A DNA stretch of 34,133 nt from Zygnema cylindricum (taxonomy: Eukaryota; Streptophyta; Zygnematophyceae; Zygnematales; Zygnemataceae), in the NCBI GenBank assembly GCA_037447655.1, contig JBBHKE010002871.1:186811-220943 (forward strand). Direction: 5' to 3'. Under the pieces are notes generated by a model. It had not been told where the DNA came from. It did not search any database and was given only the letters and a program-made list of their open reading frames with translations. Each line of letters starts with the position of its first letter. Positions within the stretch are counted from its first letter, which is position 1. The translations under genes and the position numbers were made by a program. Shown piece by piece: positions 17,569 to 28,732 of this stretch.

Positions 17569-17692
17569 ATTTTTACCAAAGGGTTTGTACTTTGTACGTT
17601 AACTCTGACAACTGCCCGAATAATGGAAATTTTCAATTTCTTACACCTTGAGTCGCTATTACTACATTACAGTACTGTTTGATATCCAGGGC

Positions 17693-17840
17693 CCTTTGCA
17701 GATATTCGATATGCACCTAATTTTGGGTACCCGATTGTCGATATATCGCTTTTATGTATCGAGGAGTTTGATATCGCGATATTTATGCGATATATCGGCA
17801 GGTATCACAATATGTTTTTATACGCGATAAATCGAGGTGA
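17693..17840. repeat. TATCGCGATA repeat, diverged copy
   Basis: It contains TATCGCGATA at 17772-17781, CGATATATCG strings on both sides and GGGTACCCGAT. It is recognisably related to 12835-12942 and 18010-18126 but I could not align it end to end. Confidence 0.5.
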
Positions 17841-17905
17841 CGCTTGGTCAAAAAAAAAATCAAAAGCCCCCCCCCCCGCGCATGCTCAGTGGGAAAAAGG
17901 GGGGG

Positions 17906-17922
17906 TTTAGGGTTTTTTAGGG
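17906..17922 (+). repeat. Two plant-type telomere-like units
   Basis: TTTAGGG at 17906-17912 and at 17916-17922 separated by three T, following a C-run/G-run pair. Two units are too few to call an interstitial telomere; chance is possible. Confidence 0.3.
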
Positions 17923-18009
17923 TTTTTCAAGGTTTCGGGGCGGAATGTTTCGTATGATTTTCTGTACGATTTTCCGTACGAGATTTGTACGGACACCCAC
18001 CTTCTACCA

Positions 18010-18126
18010 AAAATATCGCGATATAATTTGCTAATCCCGGTGCGATATATCGAGGCCATTGACTGATCGATAATCCATATATCGAATGTCGAATTTATCG
18101 CGATATAATTTTACCTGATACACAAC
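18010..18126 (-). repeat. TATCGCGATA dispersed repeat, copy 2 (inverted)
   Basis: The reverse complement aligns with 12835-12942. Palindromes TATCGCGATA lie at 18014-18023 and 18096-18105. Spacing between palindromes is 82 bp here and 72 bp in copy 1. Confidence 0.75.
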
Positions 18127-19286
18127 ATGAGCTACTAATGTTAATAACGCTAATTAGACGCCCACAAATTTTGACCCTCGAACCTGAAATATAACTAGGA
18201 ACACTAATCATTTTTACGTTGATTAAGGTACTAATTAATTAGCATTAATAACTCTAATTTATGGTCATCTTGAATAGTATGGTGTATGGAATGTGTAAGT
18301 CCGAACTAAAACTGCTCATTATTTTGTACATTCTTACAGAATAAGTGTCAGAAAAAGGCGTCAACACGGAAAATTGAGTGCGTCGCCACGTAAAAAGCGC
18401 ACTCGGATTTGATTCCTAATGATAAAGACGAGGAATAATCACGCAAAACTATTCTCACGTGTTCAAACGTCGGATATGTGAACACACGTTATAACGGCTA
18501 AATTATAGGAAAATTGTACCCAAATTAGAGTTATGAGTAAATTAAAGTAAAATGTTTTTTGTGGAACGCGAAAAATCCAAATCAGAGTTATAAACACTAA
18601 TTATTTATTTATACTAATTATTTCTTAACGCTAATAATGATTCACGTTGTAATTTCGCATTATGGGTACATATAGCATAAACGTTCAAATTGTACGCTCA
18701 CTATTGATCTTGTTCTCTCCTCTTAGACGTTCTCATAATGAACACTAATTCGATGGCGACTCGTTTTAGACAGAAATCATAAACTATTCTTCATAATACT
18801 ATTTAAAAGAGTAGACTATAATTGGCAACGTCTCATACTATATATTATTACGATAAAGTTCCATTATATGTATTCTAATTTCTCGATTACAATTTTAAAC
18901 CCTTAAACGCTACACCACCCACCATATTCATCGTTATGCCATGTCCCCATTGCCAAAGAAAATGTTTTTGCTTTCATTTTTTTCAGAAACTTAGGGCCGT
19001 ACAATTTAAGTTATAAATGTACGAAGAAAGTGAAAAAGTGAAGTATAATTTGCGCCATCGTCGAACTTTGTTGTCGTCTTGTGCTTTTCGACTCACGACC
19101 ATCATCTTCAAACTTTATTTTAAAACACATGGGAGATATGTTTTAAATTAAAGTATCACCACTCTAGTAAGTTTGGTAAGTTACAATTATTTGGAAACAC
19201 AACATTATTAACACTAATTGGTCGCAACTTTTCGTAAGAAAGTGCGGAAAGTAGTGAAGTAGCACAAACAATAATGTAAAGTTATG
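18127..19286. other. AT-rich noncoding stretch
   Basis: Scattered AACGCTAAT/AACACTAAT and AACTCTAATT motifs, also seen at 14.4-15.0 kb, suggest a shared decayed repeat. No open frame with a recognisable motif. Confidence 0.4.
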
Positions 19287-19319
19287 TAGAGTAGAGTAGA
19301 GTAGAGTACAGTAGAGTAG

Positions 19320-19358
<39 letters not shown>
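19287..19358 (+). repeat. Compound microsatellite (TAGAG)8-(AG)18
   Basis: Eight TAGAG units (one is TACAG) run directly into about 18 AG units. Confidence 0.95.
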
Positions 19359-19359
<1 letters not shown>

Positions 19360-19360
<1 letters not shown>

Positions 19361-22300
19361 AAGTCTGTTGTAAAATATTATAGACCAAAAACCTAACCCT
19401 AGAAAATAAAAAGCTACGAAATACCAAAAGGAAAGAAAAGGAAATGAAGGGAGAGGTCAAAATGTTGGAACCCTAATTGTTGAGAGAGAAGCAATAAAAA
19501 ACAATTGTTGGTATGTAAACAATTTTCCTTTACAACCCTTCCATAAAGATTATATAGTATATACAAAAATCCTTTCAAGATTGTGAGAGGCTAGGTAATA
19601 GTATGCCAAGTGGAAGGCAGATTGTGTGAGGCTAGACAATAACATGCCAAGTGGAACGTTGTTTGTTCTTAAAGAAACACGTTCCTTAAAATTTGGCCAT
19701 GAACCTTCAAATATTTTGTCGTGGTACCGTTTTCAATGCGTACGGTCGTACACGTAAGCCTTATAATTATTATTCAAAACATATGTTTGGGAATTTTCGC
19801 TCAAGGACAAATCATTAGTTCTTTTTGTGTAACATCACATGTCGAGCGGGTTTTCCGATTGTCTATTTATGGTTTTGAGAGGCTTCCCTACAATTCAAGA
19901 TGGATTCGATGTAATAAAAATGTGGCTTCTATTAAATAGTTGATAAAAGCTCCAGGGTGAGATTAGGAAAAAAAATAAATGATTTTTATAAAAAATTAAC
20001 GTAGAAAAATTTAATGGGAGCACAACGGAACCAAAAGAAGCTTTGGATGTTTCTAGTTAGCCAAGTTAAAAAAAAGAAGTTTGTGAGAGAGATCTTCGAC
20101 GAGATTTGTTGAGGTTACAAAAATTAGAGGACGTACATGCAATCGCCGGTTAACTAAAAAATAAGGATATTTTAGGTGGAGATGCATAATTTATTCTTAG
20201 TTGTTATCTTCGGATTAAGGTTTAATCTGAAATTTGCTTTAACTTTTTGATCGGTTAACATAGTCTTAGTTTGGCAAAAACATGGTTTTTAAGTGTTCGA
20301 TATGATGGCTTTGTTCCACACAAACACAAATATCCAAATAGCTCCTACACTTCATGCGATTTTTATACACCGCAACTTTATCAAATTCTACCAAAACTTA
20401 TCCATAAACAAGAAAAATAACATAGTAATTATTTCCATATAAACAAGTTTTGATCATCAATAGCGTGGTGGAAAAAAAATGTATGATTTACACCCAATAT
20501 GTTACTTTCACTCTGTTGTACAGAACACTCGTTTACGCCTAGCATGTTATTTCTTATTCCCAATATGATACAATAAACTTGATAGCTTCGATATTTTTCG
20601 ACCTAGAAAACATGTTATTAGAAATTATGGTACAAACACACAAATGGCCACATAAAATTTCCATATAATCTACGAAATATATGGTTTTTAACAGTTAATG
20701 ACACTTTGTAGAGTTATTGCGACCTTCAAAATCATGACAATTGTTTATATTGTTTGATATGATATATGTTATAATAAAATTTTCTATTAAACGCCATTGG
20801 ATGCGTAATTCATCGAAACAGCTCAAAACGCAACGTGTATGATTCGGGAGTTTTTTAGGCCCACAATTAGCTTATCGAGTTTTAGTAACACTACATACCC
20901 TATTTAAACAGTTAATTTTTTTTTTCATAGTCGCAATAACCACCCGAATCTCTAAAAAAATACATTCTTGGCTCTCAGCGTAGTATATTCAATTTATGTT
21001 TTATTGCACATAGGATTGGTTTATCAAATTACGCCAATCGCAAAAAATGGGCTTCTAAACTAATTAATATATGAAGAAAATATGCATTTAGAAACCATTA
21101 AAATGGAGGAGATACATCACAAACATTGTTGTTGACCCTCGGTGAGGCACATTCCCTTTTTTGAACCTTAATGTTTAAACTTAAATTACATATTTATAAC
21201 AAACATAAAATAAAATTATACTTGCATTATTATATGTTTTATATGTTATTGTGTATTGTTGTAGTTACTGCCCACACAAATCCTAAACGTAACTAACGAC
21301 CCTTAATAATTCAGATGAAGTTTACGGTTCTTTGTGCACCAAAACTCTTTACAAACTTGTACTGAACATTATGTCAATAAACGGTGATTGCAATAGTTTT
21401 GTAATATATTTTATGAATATTTAACGGATAACCAACAAAGAAGATTACACCAAAGTTGGCATTAAACATGGCGTGTTATATTTTATCTTCTTTTGGCATA
21501 TTCTTGAATAACCTATTGTTTCCTCATAAATAACCTAAATAATAGCTTCATAAATTGTTATGGTACCTTTGATTATTGCACCATACCGATTCACAACTAA
21601 GTATAGATTACTCGGATTTGTTAATTTATAAAGCACTATGTGCTACAAGAAACTGAAAACATAAATCGTACATACAAAGTTTCTTACTATTAAAGATTTT
21701 TTAACATAACACGTGTCACAGACCTACATCATACTAACAAAATTCAACCATACCTATTCAATTACGATCTACATACCATCGTGCACATTGAGAAAATTTA
21801 ATTGTTAATTTTTTTTTACGTTTCGGAGTTGTAATATATAGATGCACAAATGAGTATAAATACGAATTATAATTCGTACCTATGAAAAAGATTTTTGATG
21901 AAACATATGTGTATGAAATGCCATCATTAGTGTTAAGAAGAGCGCTTAACACTAAGAGGTTATCTACACATGACAACTTCATATCAAGTTCATACCCATT
22001 ATTTCTATGCCATATTAGTGCATTGATTACAAATGATTTTATATTAGTTGTATAGTGTATAATAAGCACTAACAATGCACAAACGATGATCTAAAAAAGA
22101 TGGTTATCCTTGGCAAAACAACACATGCCAATGGTACACACTGAACCATTATATAAAACATCACCCTAACCTCATTTAACGTACCATAGGAAAATAACAT
22201 TTATTATTTGAAAGAAAATATATGTTACCAATCTACTCCATATACATGATAGATTGAAATACACTTTTAATTATTATTGTTGCCATCATTTACGAATCGA

Positions 22301-22565
22301 TTAATTACACACCATGTTGTTAAAAGTAATAACGATGGCACTCCGTAACTATCGTAAGGGAATATTATTGTAAAGAAAAAATTGTAATATATAATAATGC
22401 TTTGACATAAAAAAACATGGTAGATTGTAAATCACTCCAATAAGGTGTTATTACATTAGTTTATCATTTCGGGCGAACTAAGCCGTGATCAAAAAGGTTG
22501 TTATTGACGGTAACAATTGTCGGCAAAGTACGAGTTGTTGAAAAAGTAAATCTCAGGTCACTAGT
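19360..22565. other. Long AT-rich stretch without a supported gene
   Basis: A 41-bp imperfect tandem duplication lies at 19578-19618 and 19619-19659 (unit starts AGATTGTG, ends in TGCCAAGTGGAA plus two to three bases). A perfect 11-bp inverted repeat (TTAGTGTTAAG, 7-nt loop) lies at 21927-21955. The longest frame (21758-22075, minus) starts at TTG, is AT-driven in composition and resembles nothing known to me. Frequent stops in all frames argue against conserved exons, though short ones could be missed. Confidence 0.5.
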
Positions 22566-22802
22566 CTATTTCCTAAACTCTAGATAGGAGAGAGGGAGTT
22601 AGGCGGAGAGTCACCATGGCTGCCTCCTTCGCAAACAAGGTACATACTAAAGAGAGAGAGAGAGAGAGAGACAGAAGTACATAACAAAATAATTTGACCC
22701 ATATTGGAATCGATCCTTCGTCCTTTAGTATGACCACCGTACGACGTAGCCAACCGTCTTCACCGATAGGTTTTAATGGAGCGTTATATGTAACCCTGAG
22801 AC
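22566..22802. other. Flank of the family 2 cluster with (AG)10
   Basis: CTATTTCCTAAACTCTAGAT at 22566 matches CCATTTCCTGTAAACCTCTA at 28768, and both are followed by a CCATGGCT. A pure (AG)10 lies at 22651-22670. The minus-strand frame 23055-22573 is only the antisense reading of this flank plus a retroelement leader and does not encode Gag beyond the first few codons. Confidence 0.45.
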
Positions 22803-23644
22803 CTCCATAGCACCTCAGAGTAAGCAGCTCACGCGAAGACTCTAAGATAACCCTGACCCCTTTGTCTTTCAGCACGAATAACTGCAACCCTGGCAAACAA
22901 AATCTCTGACCACCTTCACCTCTTTTAAGGTAAGACTCCCTTGAGTCGATAGCAAAAAGAATCTCTGAATTTGCTGGCTTGAGGAGTAAGTTATGAAGGG
23001 TCAAAGTTGTCCTTTTGTACAGAAGCTCTGTGGGAGAAAGGGTCCTATCTACCAATTATTTCTAAGTCCTATCTCTCTCTAAAACTCTATCTACTGGTGT
23101 ACGGCACCAATCATATTACACTGCCGTACACAAAAGTATAGCTGCCGGTGTACTTTATGTACGGATATTGTACGACATGGCCTAAATCTCGACACATGTC
23201 ATATCCGGATTTGGTCCCGTAATCCCCGGAGATGCCGCGATCCAACGTAATCGTGCCACGTGTCATCCGATGTGGCGATGACCACAAACCGCCGAGAATC
23301 TCTTACGCGATCTCGACTTTCTTTTCGGTCGTCCCATTGAATGCATATTTTAATCGAAGCCGTTTTAAATGCTTGTGCGGTATTTATATCGTAAAAGAAA
23401 CAAAATGCGCGGTACGCGTTTTTTATCGATAGCGAAATCCGTACTTTTACATAAATGGATCTATGTATCCGTAAACATCCGCCGTTAAATGAATTTTCCT
23501 ACTTGGCAACATTTAAATAAATATCAAACCCTCTAGTGTGTATCTTTCTGTCTAGACTTAACAGACAAGTCTACCGGCTACCGGCGTTCTGACGGTCGGC
23601 AGGTATCAAGATCAAATCTTAGTTCCGACATACACCTTTTAGCA
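22803..23644 (-). repeat. Family 2 LTR-like block plus leader, truncated after the gag ATG
   Basis: On the minus strand, 23644-23057 matches the LTR-like region preceding gag at 28390-28732, and 22955-22803 matches the leader at 28235-28388, ending in ATGGAGGTCTCAG, the gag start shared with the copies at 28234 and 34030. Gag itself is missing after about five codons. A possible primer-binding site TGGTAGATAGGACC lies at 23054-23041. A 10-bp perfect hairpin (23097-23106, 23122-23131) lies inside. Position just downstream of the RNase H of the next relic suggests the block served as that element's 3' LTR. Confidence 0.65.
23534..23640 (+). other. tRNA-like structured segment, copy 1
   Basis: Plus strand. 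A hairpin with arms TAGACTT/AAGTCTA (23553-23559, 23567-23573), an ACCG/CGGT-type hairpin and a weak AAGAT-CAA-ATCTT hairpin follow one another and end in TTTT (23637-23640). It matches 28624-28728 closely. See that entry for the better-preserved fold. Confidence 0.45.
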
Positions 23645-23949
23645 AAAATTAATTAACCACTGGTCAGCTGAATCTGAACTGAATTGCTACAGACAGCTAA
23701 CAGCAAAATCTAGATGACAGTCCGGAAGTCTACGTGGCAATCCACAATGTACCCTCCACTAGGGCTGGTGGAAGCTAGTACTAGGTGACGGAACTGCGAT
23801 CTTTCAGACGGTCGAACTTTGTCGTCCAGCCTCCGTTAGGCACGAAACAAAGTGCGTCTTGTTTAGTAAAGGAACTACCATAATCCTTCCGGCTGGTTTC
23901 GCTCACTTTTCCGTACTCTGAGAACAGTACAGGTAGGAAGGGTACGGAA

Positions 23950-24555
23950 ATCCTCGGTAATATAGAAGTGTGCCTGAAAAGCACTCGAGCTTGACATTAT
24001 TTTGTTTTCTACTTTCTCTCTAACAAAGCTGAGTCTAATGTCTATGTTTTTAGCTTTAAAATGATGTTTAGGATTGGCAGAAATAGCGATTATTGCCTGA
24101 TTATCACAAAAAAAATTCTGCACACCACTCTTAAGGTGACGAAGCTCACCAAGCAAAGACTTGACCCACATCAATTCTTTAACAGCAGAGCAAGAGGCCA
24201 TAAACTCAGCCTCCATGGTGGACTAAGCAATAACCTTTTGCTATTTGCTACTCCAACAGCAAGCCCCATCACCCACATATAATACATATCCAGAAGTACA
24301 TCTCCTCATCGGAGCATCACCATAACGGACATCACTCCAAGTAGTGATGTCAGTATTCTCCCAACCCAAATGCAACCATAGATCCCTAGTTCCTATTAAA
24401 TATCTAAAGACTCTCTTAGCTGCCTCCCAATCCTTCTTAGTGGGAGCATTTAGACTTCTACTCAGCACTCCTACAGCTGCAGCTAAATTTGGTCGGGTAC
24501 AATTCATAAAATAGATTAGGCTTCCCACTACTTGCCTGTAAGGTATAATTTGCAT
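23950..24555 (-). pseudogene. Family 2 RNase H (and last part of RT)
   Basis: Minus-strand residues run from PYRQVVGSLIYFMNCTRPNL through RVFRYLIGT to WSD and the RNase H block RRCTSGYVLYVGD, CCWSSK, then STMEAEFMASC, VKELMWVKSLL and FCDNQAIIAISANP. In-frame stops follow CCWSSK and VIA. The C-terminal segment KHHFKAKNIDI is recognisable, after which copia similarity fades. Confidence 0.85.
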
Positions 24556-25662
24556 GAACTTCTATTCTTTAGGACTTAATTCCTCGTCTAAGACTATGAC
24601 TCCTTCTTCCTCACTCCCCTCATTTCCCTTTTTTAACTCCATTGGAGTTGTACAACTATTAGCTTTATCCATCTGAAATTTTTCCAGCATGTTCCCTATT
24701 GCTTCCTTTTGAGTCAATCTTATAATCTTTCTTTCTCGGTCTCTTTCAACTAGAATTCCCAAAATATATTTTGCTTCCCCCATATCCTTCATTTCAAATC
24801 TCCCGTTAAGATCGGTTTTCAGTTTATTAATTTATTTCAGTGATTTACTTACAACAAGCAAATCATCAACATAAATTGCAATTAATATAACACCTTCCTC
24901 ACCTTGAAAAACATAGATTGAGTAATCTGAGCTGATCTGGATATATCCTAGACCGGGAAGAAACTCATCAAGTTTTTTATTCCATTGTCAAGGCGCGTGT
25001 TTCAAACTGTAAAGAGATTTAACCAGCCGGCATACCTTACTCTCCTCTCCTTCCTCCACAAAACCTTCGGGTTGTCGCATGAAGATCTCCTATTCCAATT
25101 CTCTATGCAAAAAAACTGTCTTAATGTCCATCTGGTGCACCTCCATGTCTTCTGCTGCTGCTAGACTGAGAAGCTTGCGGACGGAGGGAAAATTGACGAC
25201 CGGGGCAAAGGTTTCCTCGTAGTCGATTCCTTCTTTCTGTGTAAATCCTTTTGCCTCTAATCGGGCTTTGTAACGCTCAATGGTGTTATCCGGGTTCAGT
25301 TTTAATTTGAAAACCCACTTACAACCGATTGGTTTTTGGTTAGGTGGATAGTCCACCAGCTCCCAAGTATTGTCTGTCATAATTGAGGCCATCTCCTCAT
25401 TGATGGTTGTCTTCCACTGGTTCCTTACTGGACAAGTCATCGCCTCTCCATAAGTTTGAGGTTCATCTTGATGAGATAGTTTAGTTACCTTGTTATTAAC
25501 CTGTCTTTCTTGTAAACTTTTGCTACTTCTCCTTCCCCCCTCAAAATCTGTGGCTGGAATAGATGGTTCTCGTGGGTTCTTTCGAACAATCTCGGCTTCT
25601 CCCTTATCCCTTGATTTTGAATCAACTTCCACCAAGTCTTTCGCTTCGGGTAGAATTCTCAC
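24556..25662 (-). pseudogene. Family 2 reverse transcriptase
   Basis: An acidic linker precedes the RVT_2 region (WELVDYPPNQKPIGCKWVF, YKARLEAKGFTQKEG, YEETFAPVV). The motif usually AFLNG reads VFLHR. The catalytic box IAIYVDDLLVVS is intact near 24860-24890. Stops follow RELE, KHAP and SLK, so no continuous product can be made. Confidence 0.87.
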
Positions 25663-26740
25663 TGGGGTTTCCGCAGCCGAGTCCTTTTCGGTCTAATTTG
25701 TACCTACAAGAATGCCATCTTCTCTAAAACCTGGATAGTTAGGAAGCTCAAAGTCATCGGAATTTTTTGACTCAAATCTGATTTTTACTCACTTTGTATA
25801 TTTCAAAGAATCCACAGACTTTCTTTTATCCTTAACTACTAGATGCTTTACTAAGATTATATCTTCCTTTTTTAGATCGTAAACTCTATATCTTTTAACA
25901 TCCTTATCATATCCTAATAAGTATCCCGGTTTTCTTTTAGGATCTAACTTCCAATTAGACCAATCTGTATCTAGACTGAATACTTGACTGTCGTAAACCT
26001 TTAAGTGAGATATGTTTGGTTTTTGGCTGGTCTATCTCTCATAAGGTGTTTGATCTTTTATAACTGAGGTAAGAACTCTATTTTTCTGAAGTAATTAGCA
26101 TAGTTCATTGCTTCTGCCCAAAACCATTTTCCTATCTTCTTATCGGACAACACACTTATAACACTATCACTTAGTGTCATATTTAATCGTTCAGCTACCC
26201 CATTCTGTTCCGGGTTTTCTGGAACTGTCTTTTGGTGTTGAACTCCATCTTCCCTCTAAAAATCCTCAAACTTGTTAAAAGTATACTCTCCACCATTGTC
26301 ACTCCTTACTCTCTTGATTGGAGTGTCATGGAGTTTTTTGCTCCATGCTTTATATTGTCTAAACCAATCCTGAGCTTCTAACTTGTTTTTCAAAAAATAC
26401 ACCCTGGAATACCGAGACCAATCATCAGTGACAGTTATCATAAATCTTTACCCCCCCGGTGAGGACACTTTGGCCGGTCCCCAAATATTTGTGTGTACTA
26501 AATCTATAAATTTTTCTCCCCTATAGGTGGCTGTTTTGGGAAAAGGCAATTTGTGGGCTTTACCTTGATCACATCCACTACAATCATTTAGATTCTCACT
26601 CTCACTAAACTAAATTCCTTCCACCACTCCCATCTTTTTCATCTGTATTAGCTTATCTAAATTCACATGCCCTAGCCTCTTATGCCACATCATTATATCA
26701 TGAACACCAACATAATAAAGTTTCTTGTTTTCATTGTTTA
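25663..26740 (-). pseudogene. Family 2 integrase
   Basis: The GAG-pre-integrase zinc region is complete (MWHKRLGHVNL ... CSGCDQGK). The core has DWSRYSRVYF, RSDNGGEY for the second Asp and NGVAERLN for the Glu, with 35 residues between these last two, the usual copia spacing. An in-frame stop lies after NKFEDF. After about 26070 the frame breaks, and C-terminal integrase similarity (DKDVKRYRVYDL, about 25890) resumes in pieces. Confidence 0.85.
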
Positions 26741-27226
26741 AAATCAGCCTAAACATCCCTTGGCTACCTTTTTCACGAGTGAAATAAACTTCCTCCTCAA
26801 ACTAGCAGTAAAGACTCCTTTACTAGTGCTAGTATCAAAACCCTTATCATCTAATACAAACGTAGAGATGAGGTTTTTGTTCAGCTTTGGAATAAACAAT
26901 ACATCTGAGAATGTAACTATGGATGTCTTTCTTTCTATTAACACTTTCACATCTACCTATCCTACAAGAGTAGTAGTGACTATCCTCCCATCCCCGTACT
27001 CTTTCTCTACGGTGGGAATCTTTCTTATCTTAGTGAACAGGTGTTTATCCTTACACATATGCATGGAGGCACCTGAATCTACAATCCAACATGCTTCACC
27101 TTTCAATCCACCTAAAGCATATTTTTGCTTTCGTGGAATTTCTACCTTATTTGTTGCTTCCAACTCCTCATCCAATAAGAGCTTATCGTCCTCATCTTCG
27201 GATTCCACCTCAGGTACTTGTGTCAC
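26741..27226 (-). pseudogene. Family 2 aspartic protease
   Basis: The segment includes a polar acidic linker, then CWIVDSGASMHMC with the catalytic DSG intact, KIRKIPTVE, and FSDVLFIPKLNKNLIS, typical of copia proteases. A stop or short gap near 26955 splits it into two open blocks. Confidence 0.87.
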
Positions 27227-28234
27227 AAGGGCCTTTTTCTTTCCTCTCAGGGATCCACCAGTGTGCCCCTCCTTTAATCACAGCTCGGTTAACTTAGTGC
27301 ATTCAGCCATATTTGCCTTGGTTTCTTACAAAAATGACATAAACCTTTCGGAGCCCTTGGTCCAAACTCATCGGTCTGATTATTCTACTCCCCCCCTCCG
27401 TAATTTCCGACCGGTCTCTTGGAATCCTTGTTCCTCCATTCGGTCCCAACTGCCAAGGCTTGCCCACTCTTTCCTCCCCCTCGGATCTCAATCGTATTTT
27501 TCCGAACGAGAATTATTCATACCACTGAGTTCCATATCCACCTTGAGTCCGGCAAGTCCTTCACACGGTTGACTATGTTCTCGAACTCATTGGGTTCTTT
27601 CATCAGTAAACAGTTAACCTTTTCTTTTTGACTATAGTCTTTTCCAGCACTCTCTAACTCCATGAAAAGTGTAGCAAGCTCATTGCAAAAATCTAACATC
27701 TTCCCCCCTTTGTATACATACTCCTTAACTTTCTAATTAACCAAATGTTGTTGCTGAATCTTACCACTTCGATACATCTCAATGAGAGCCATCGAAAGAT
27801 CGGATGCCCTTTCTACTTGCAAACAAGGACATGCAAGTCCTTAAGTAAGATGGCGGAGGATGAACTGTTTGCCGCCATATTGTTGAAGTCCTAGGTATCA
27901 GTATCATTCCCCTCGTTCCTTTTAATAGGTGACATGAATGCCGAACTAGTTGCTGTTGGTGTGGTCGTCTCCTTCTCCTTATCTTTGTCCCCCACCTCTC
28001 TTTCCTTTGTCTTCTCCGTTGAAGATGGATCTGCATCTTTAGTGAATCTGCCTTCGTAAACCCTGGAGGTATCCCACTACTGGATGGACGCCTCACCTGT
28101 CCACTCACTATTCCCCAAAACCGTTTCTCATATAGAGCTCCAGTCATCATACTTTCCCAGTATATGAAGCCAGCTCCATTGAATATGGGCACCCTAGATG
28201 GTGGGCCCTTAACCTGCAACTCTGGAACCTCCAT
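27227..28234 (-). pseudogene. Family 2 gag
   Basis: It starts at ATG 28234 with MEVPELQVKGPP and NGAGFIYWESMM, the usual copia Gag opening, then WGIVSGQV. A frameshift follows around residue 65. The central helical part is seen at 27699-27517 (MLDFCNELATLFMELESAGKD, KEPNEFENIV). The zinc knuckle CHFCKK... near 27340-27300 is out of frame after its second Cys. Compared with the copy at 33242, where the knuckle is intact, this one is degenerate. Confidence 0.83.
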
Positions 28235-28732
28235 AGGACCTCAGAGTAAGCAGCTCACATGAAGCCTCTAGGATAACCTTGACCCCTTTGCTTTCAGCAC
28301 GAATAACTCCCACCCTGGCAAACAAAATCTCTGACCACCTTCACCCTTGTGAAGGCAAGACTCCCTTGAGTTGAAAGCAAAAAGAATCTCTTCCGCGATC
28401 TCGGCTTTCTTTTCGGCCGTCCGATTGAATGCAGATTTCAATCGTAGGCGTCATAAATGCTTGTGCGGTATTTGTTTCGTAAAAGAAACAAAATGTGCGG
28501 TACTTGTTTTCTATCTATACCAAAATCCGTACTTTTATATAACTGGATCTATGTATCCGTAAACATCCGCCATGAAATGAATTTTCCTACGTAGCAACAT
28601 TTAAATAAGTATTAAACCCTCTAGTATGTATCTTTCTGTCTAGACTTAACGGATAAGTCTACCGGCTACCGGCGTTTTGACGGTCGGCACGTACCAGGAT
28701 CAAATCCTGGTTCCGACATACACCTTTTAGCA
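28235..28732 (-). repeat. Family 2 leader and LTR-like region with internal deletion
   Basis: The leader (28235-28388) and LTR-like part (28390-28732) match 22803-22960 and 23300-23644 respectively. The intervening ~338 bp of the latter copy, including the possible primer-binding site, are missing here. Both deletion ends share AGAATCTCT, which is present once at the junction, so the loss occurred between short direct repeats. The outer end reads TGCTAAAAGG on the minus strand. Confidence 0.75.
28624..28728 (+). other. tRNA-like structured segment, copy 2 (cloverleaf-like)
   Basis: Plus strand, opposite to the element's genes. A closing stem GTATGT/ACATAC (28624-28629, 28716-28721) encloses three hairpins: TAGACTTA-5-TAAGTCTA (28641-28661), ACCG-9-CGGT (28668-28684) and ACCAGGAT-3-ATCCTGGT (28693-28711). 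TTTT follows at 28725. The last arm can be drawn as a 5-bp stem with 7-nt loop ATCAAAT, like a T-arm. It may be a tRNA-derived fossil or an LTR RNA structure; box A is not convincing. Confidence 0.45.

Larger units (their letters stand above)
23645..28732 (-). mobile_element. Copia family 2 element, nearly full length but broken
   Basis: On the minus strand it has an LTR-like region with an internal deletion (28732-28390), a leader, gag, protease, integrase, RT and RNase H in copia order. The protein differs clearly from family 1 (a single CHFC-type knuckle, the WIVDSGASMHMC protease site, classic GH in the HHCC region). Multiple stops and frameshifts make it a relic. Confidence 0.88.

Noticed and set aside
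17906-17922. Interstitial telomere
   Set aside because: Only two TTTAGGG units, not in register.
21758-22075. 105-codon minus-strand frame
   Set aside because: TTG start, AT-driven composition, no motif, isolated in an AT-rich region.
22573-23055. 160-codon minus-strand frame
   Set aside because: It reads through the family 2 leader and flank; only the nucleotide match to leaders is meaningful, and it starts at TTG.
26760-27572. 270-codon plus-strand frame
   Set aside because: It is antisense to clear protease and gag sequence of a family 2 copia element.
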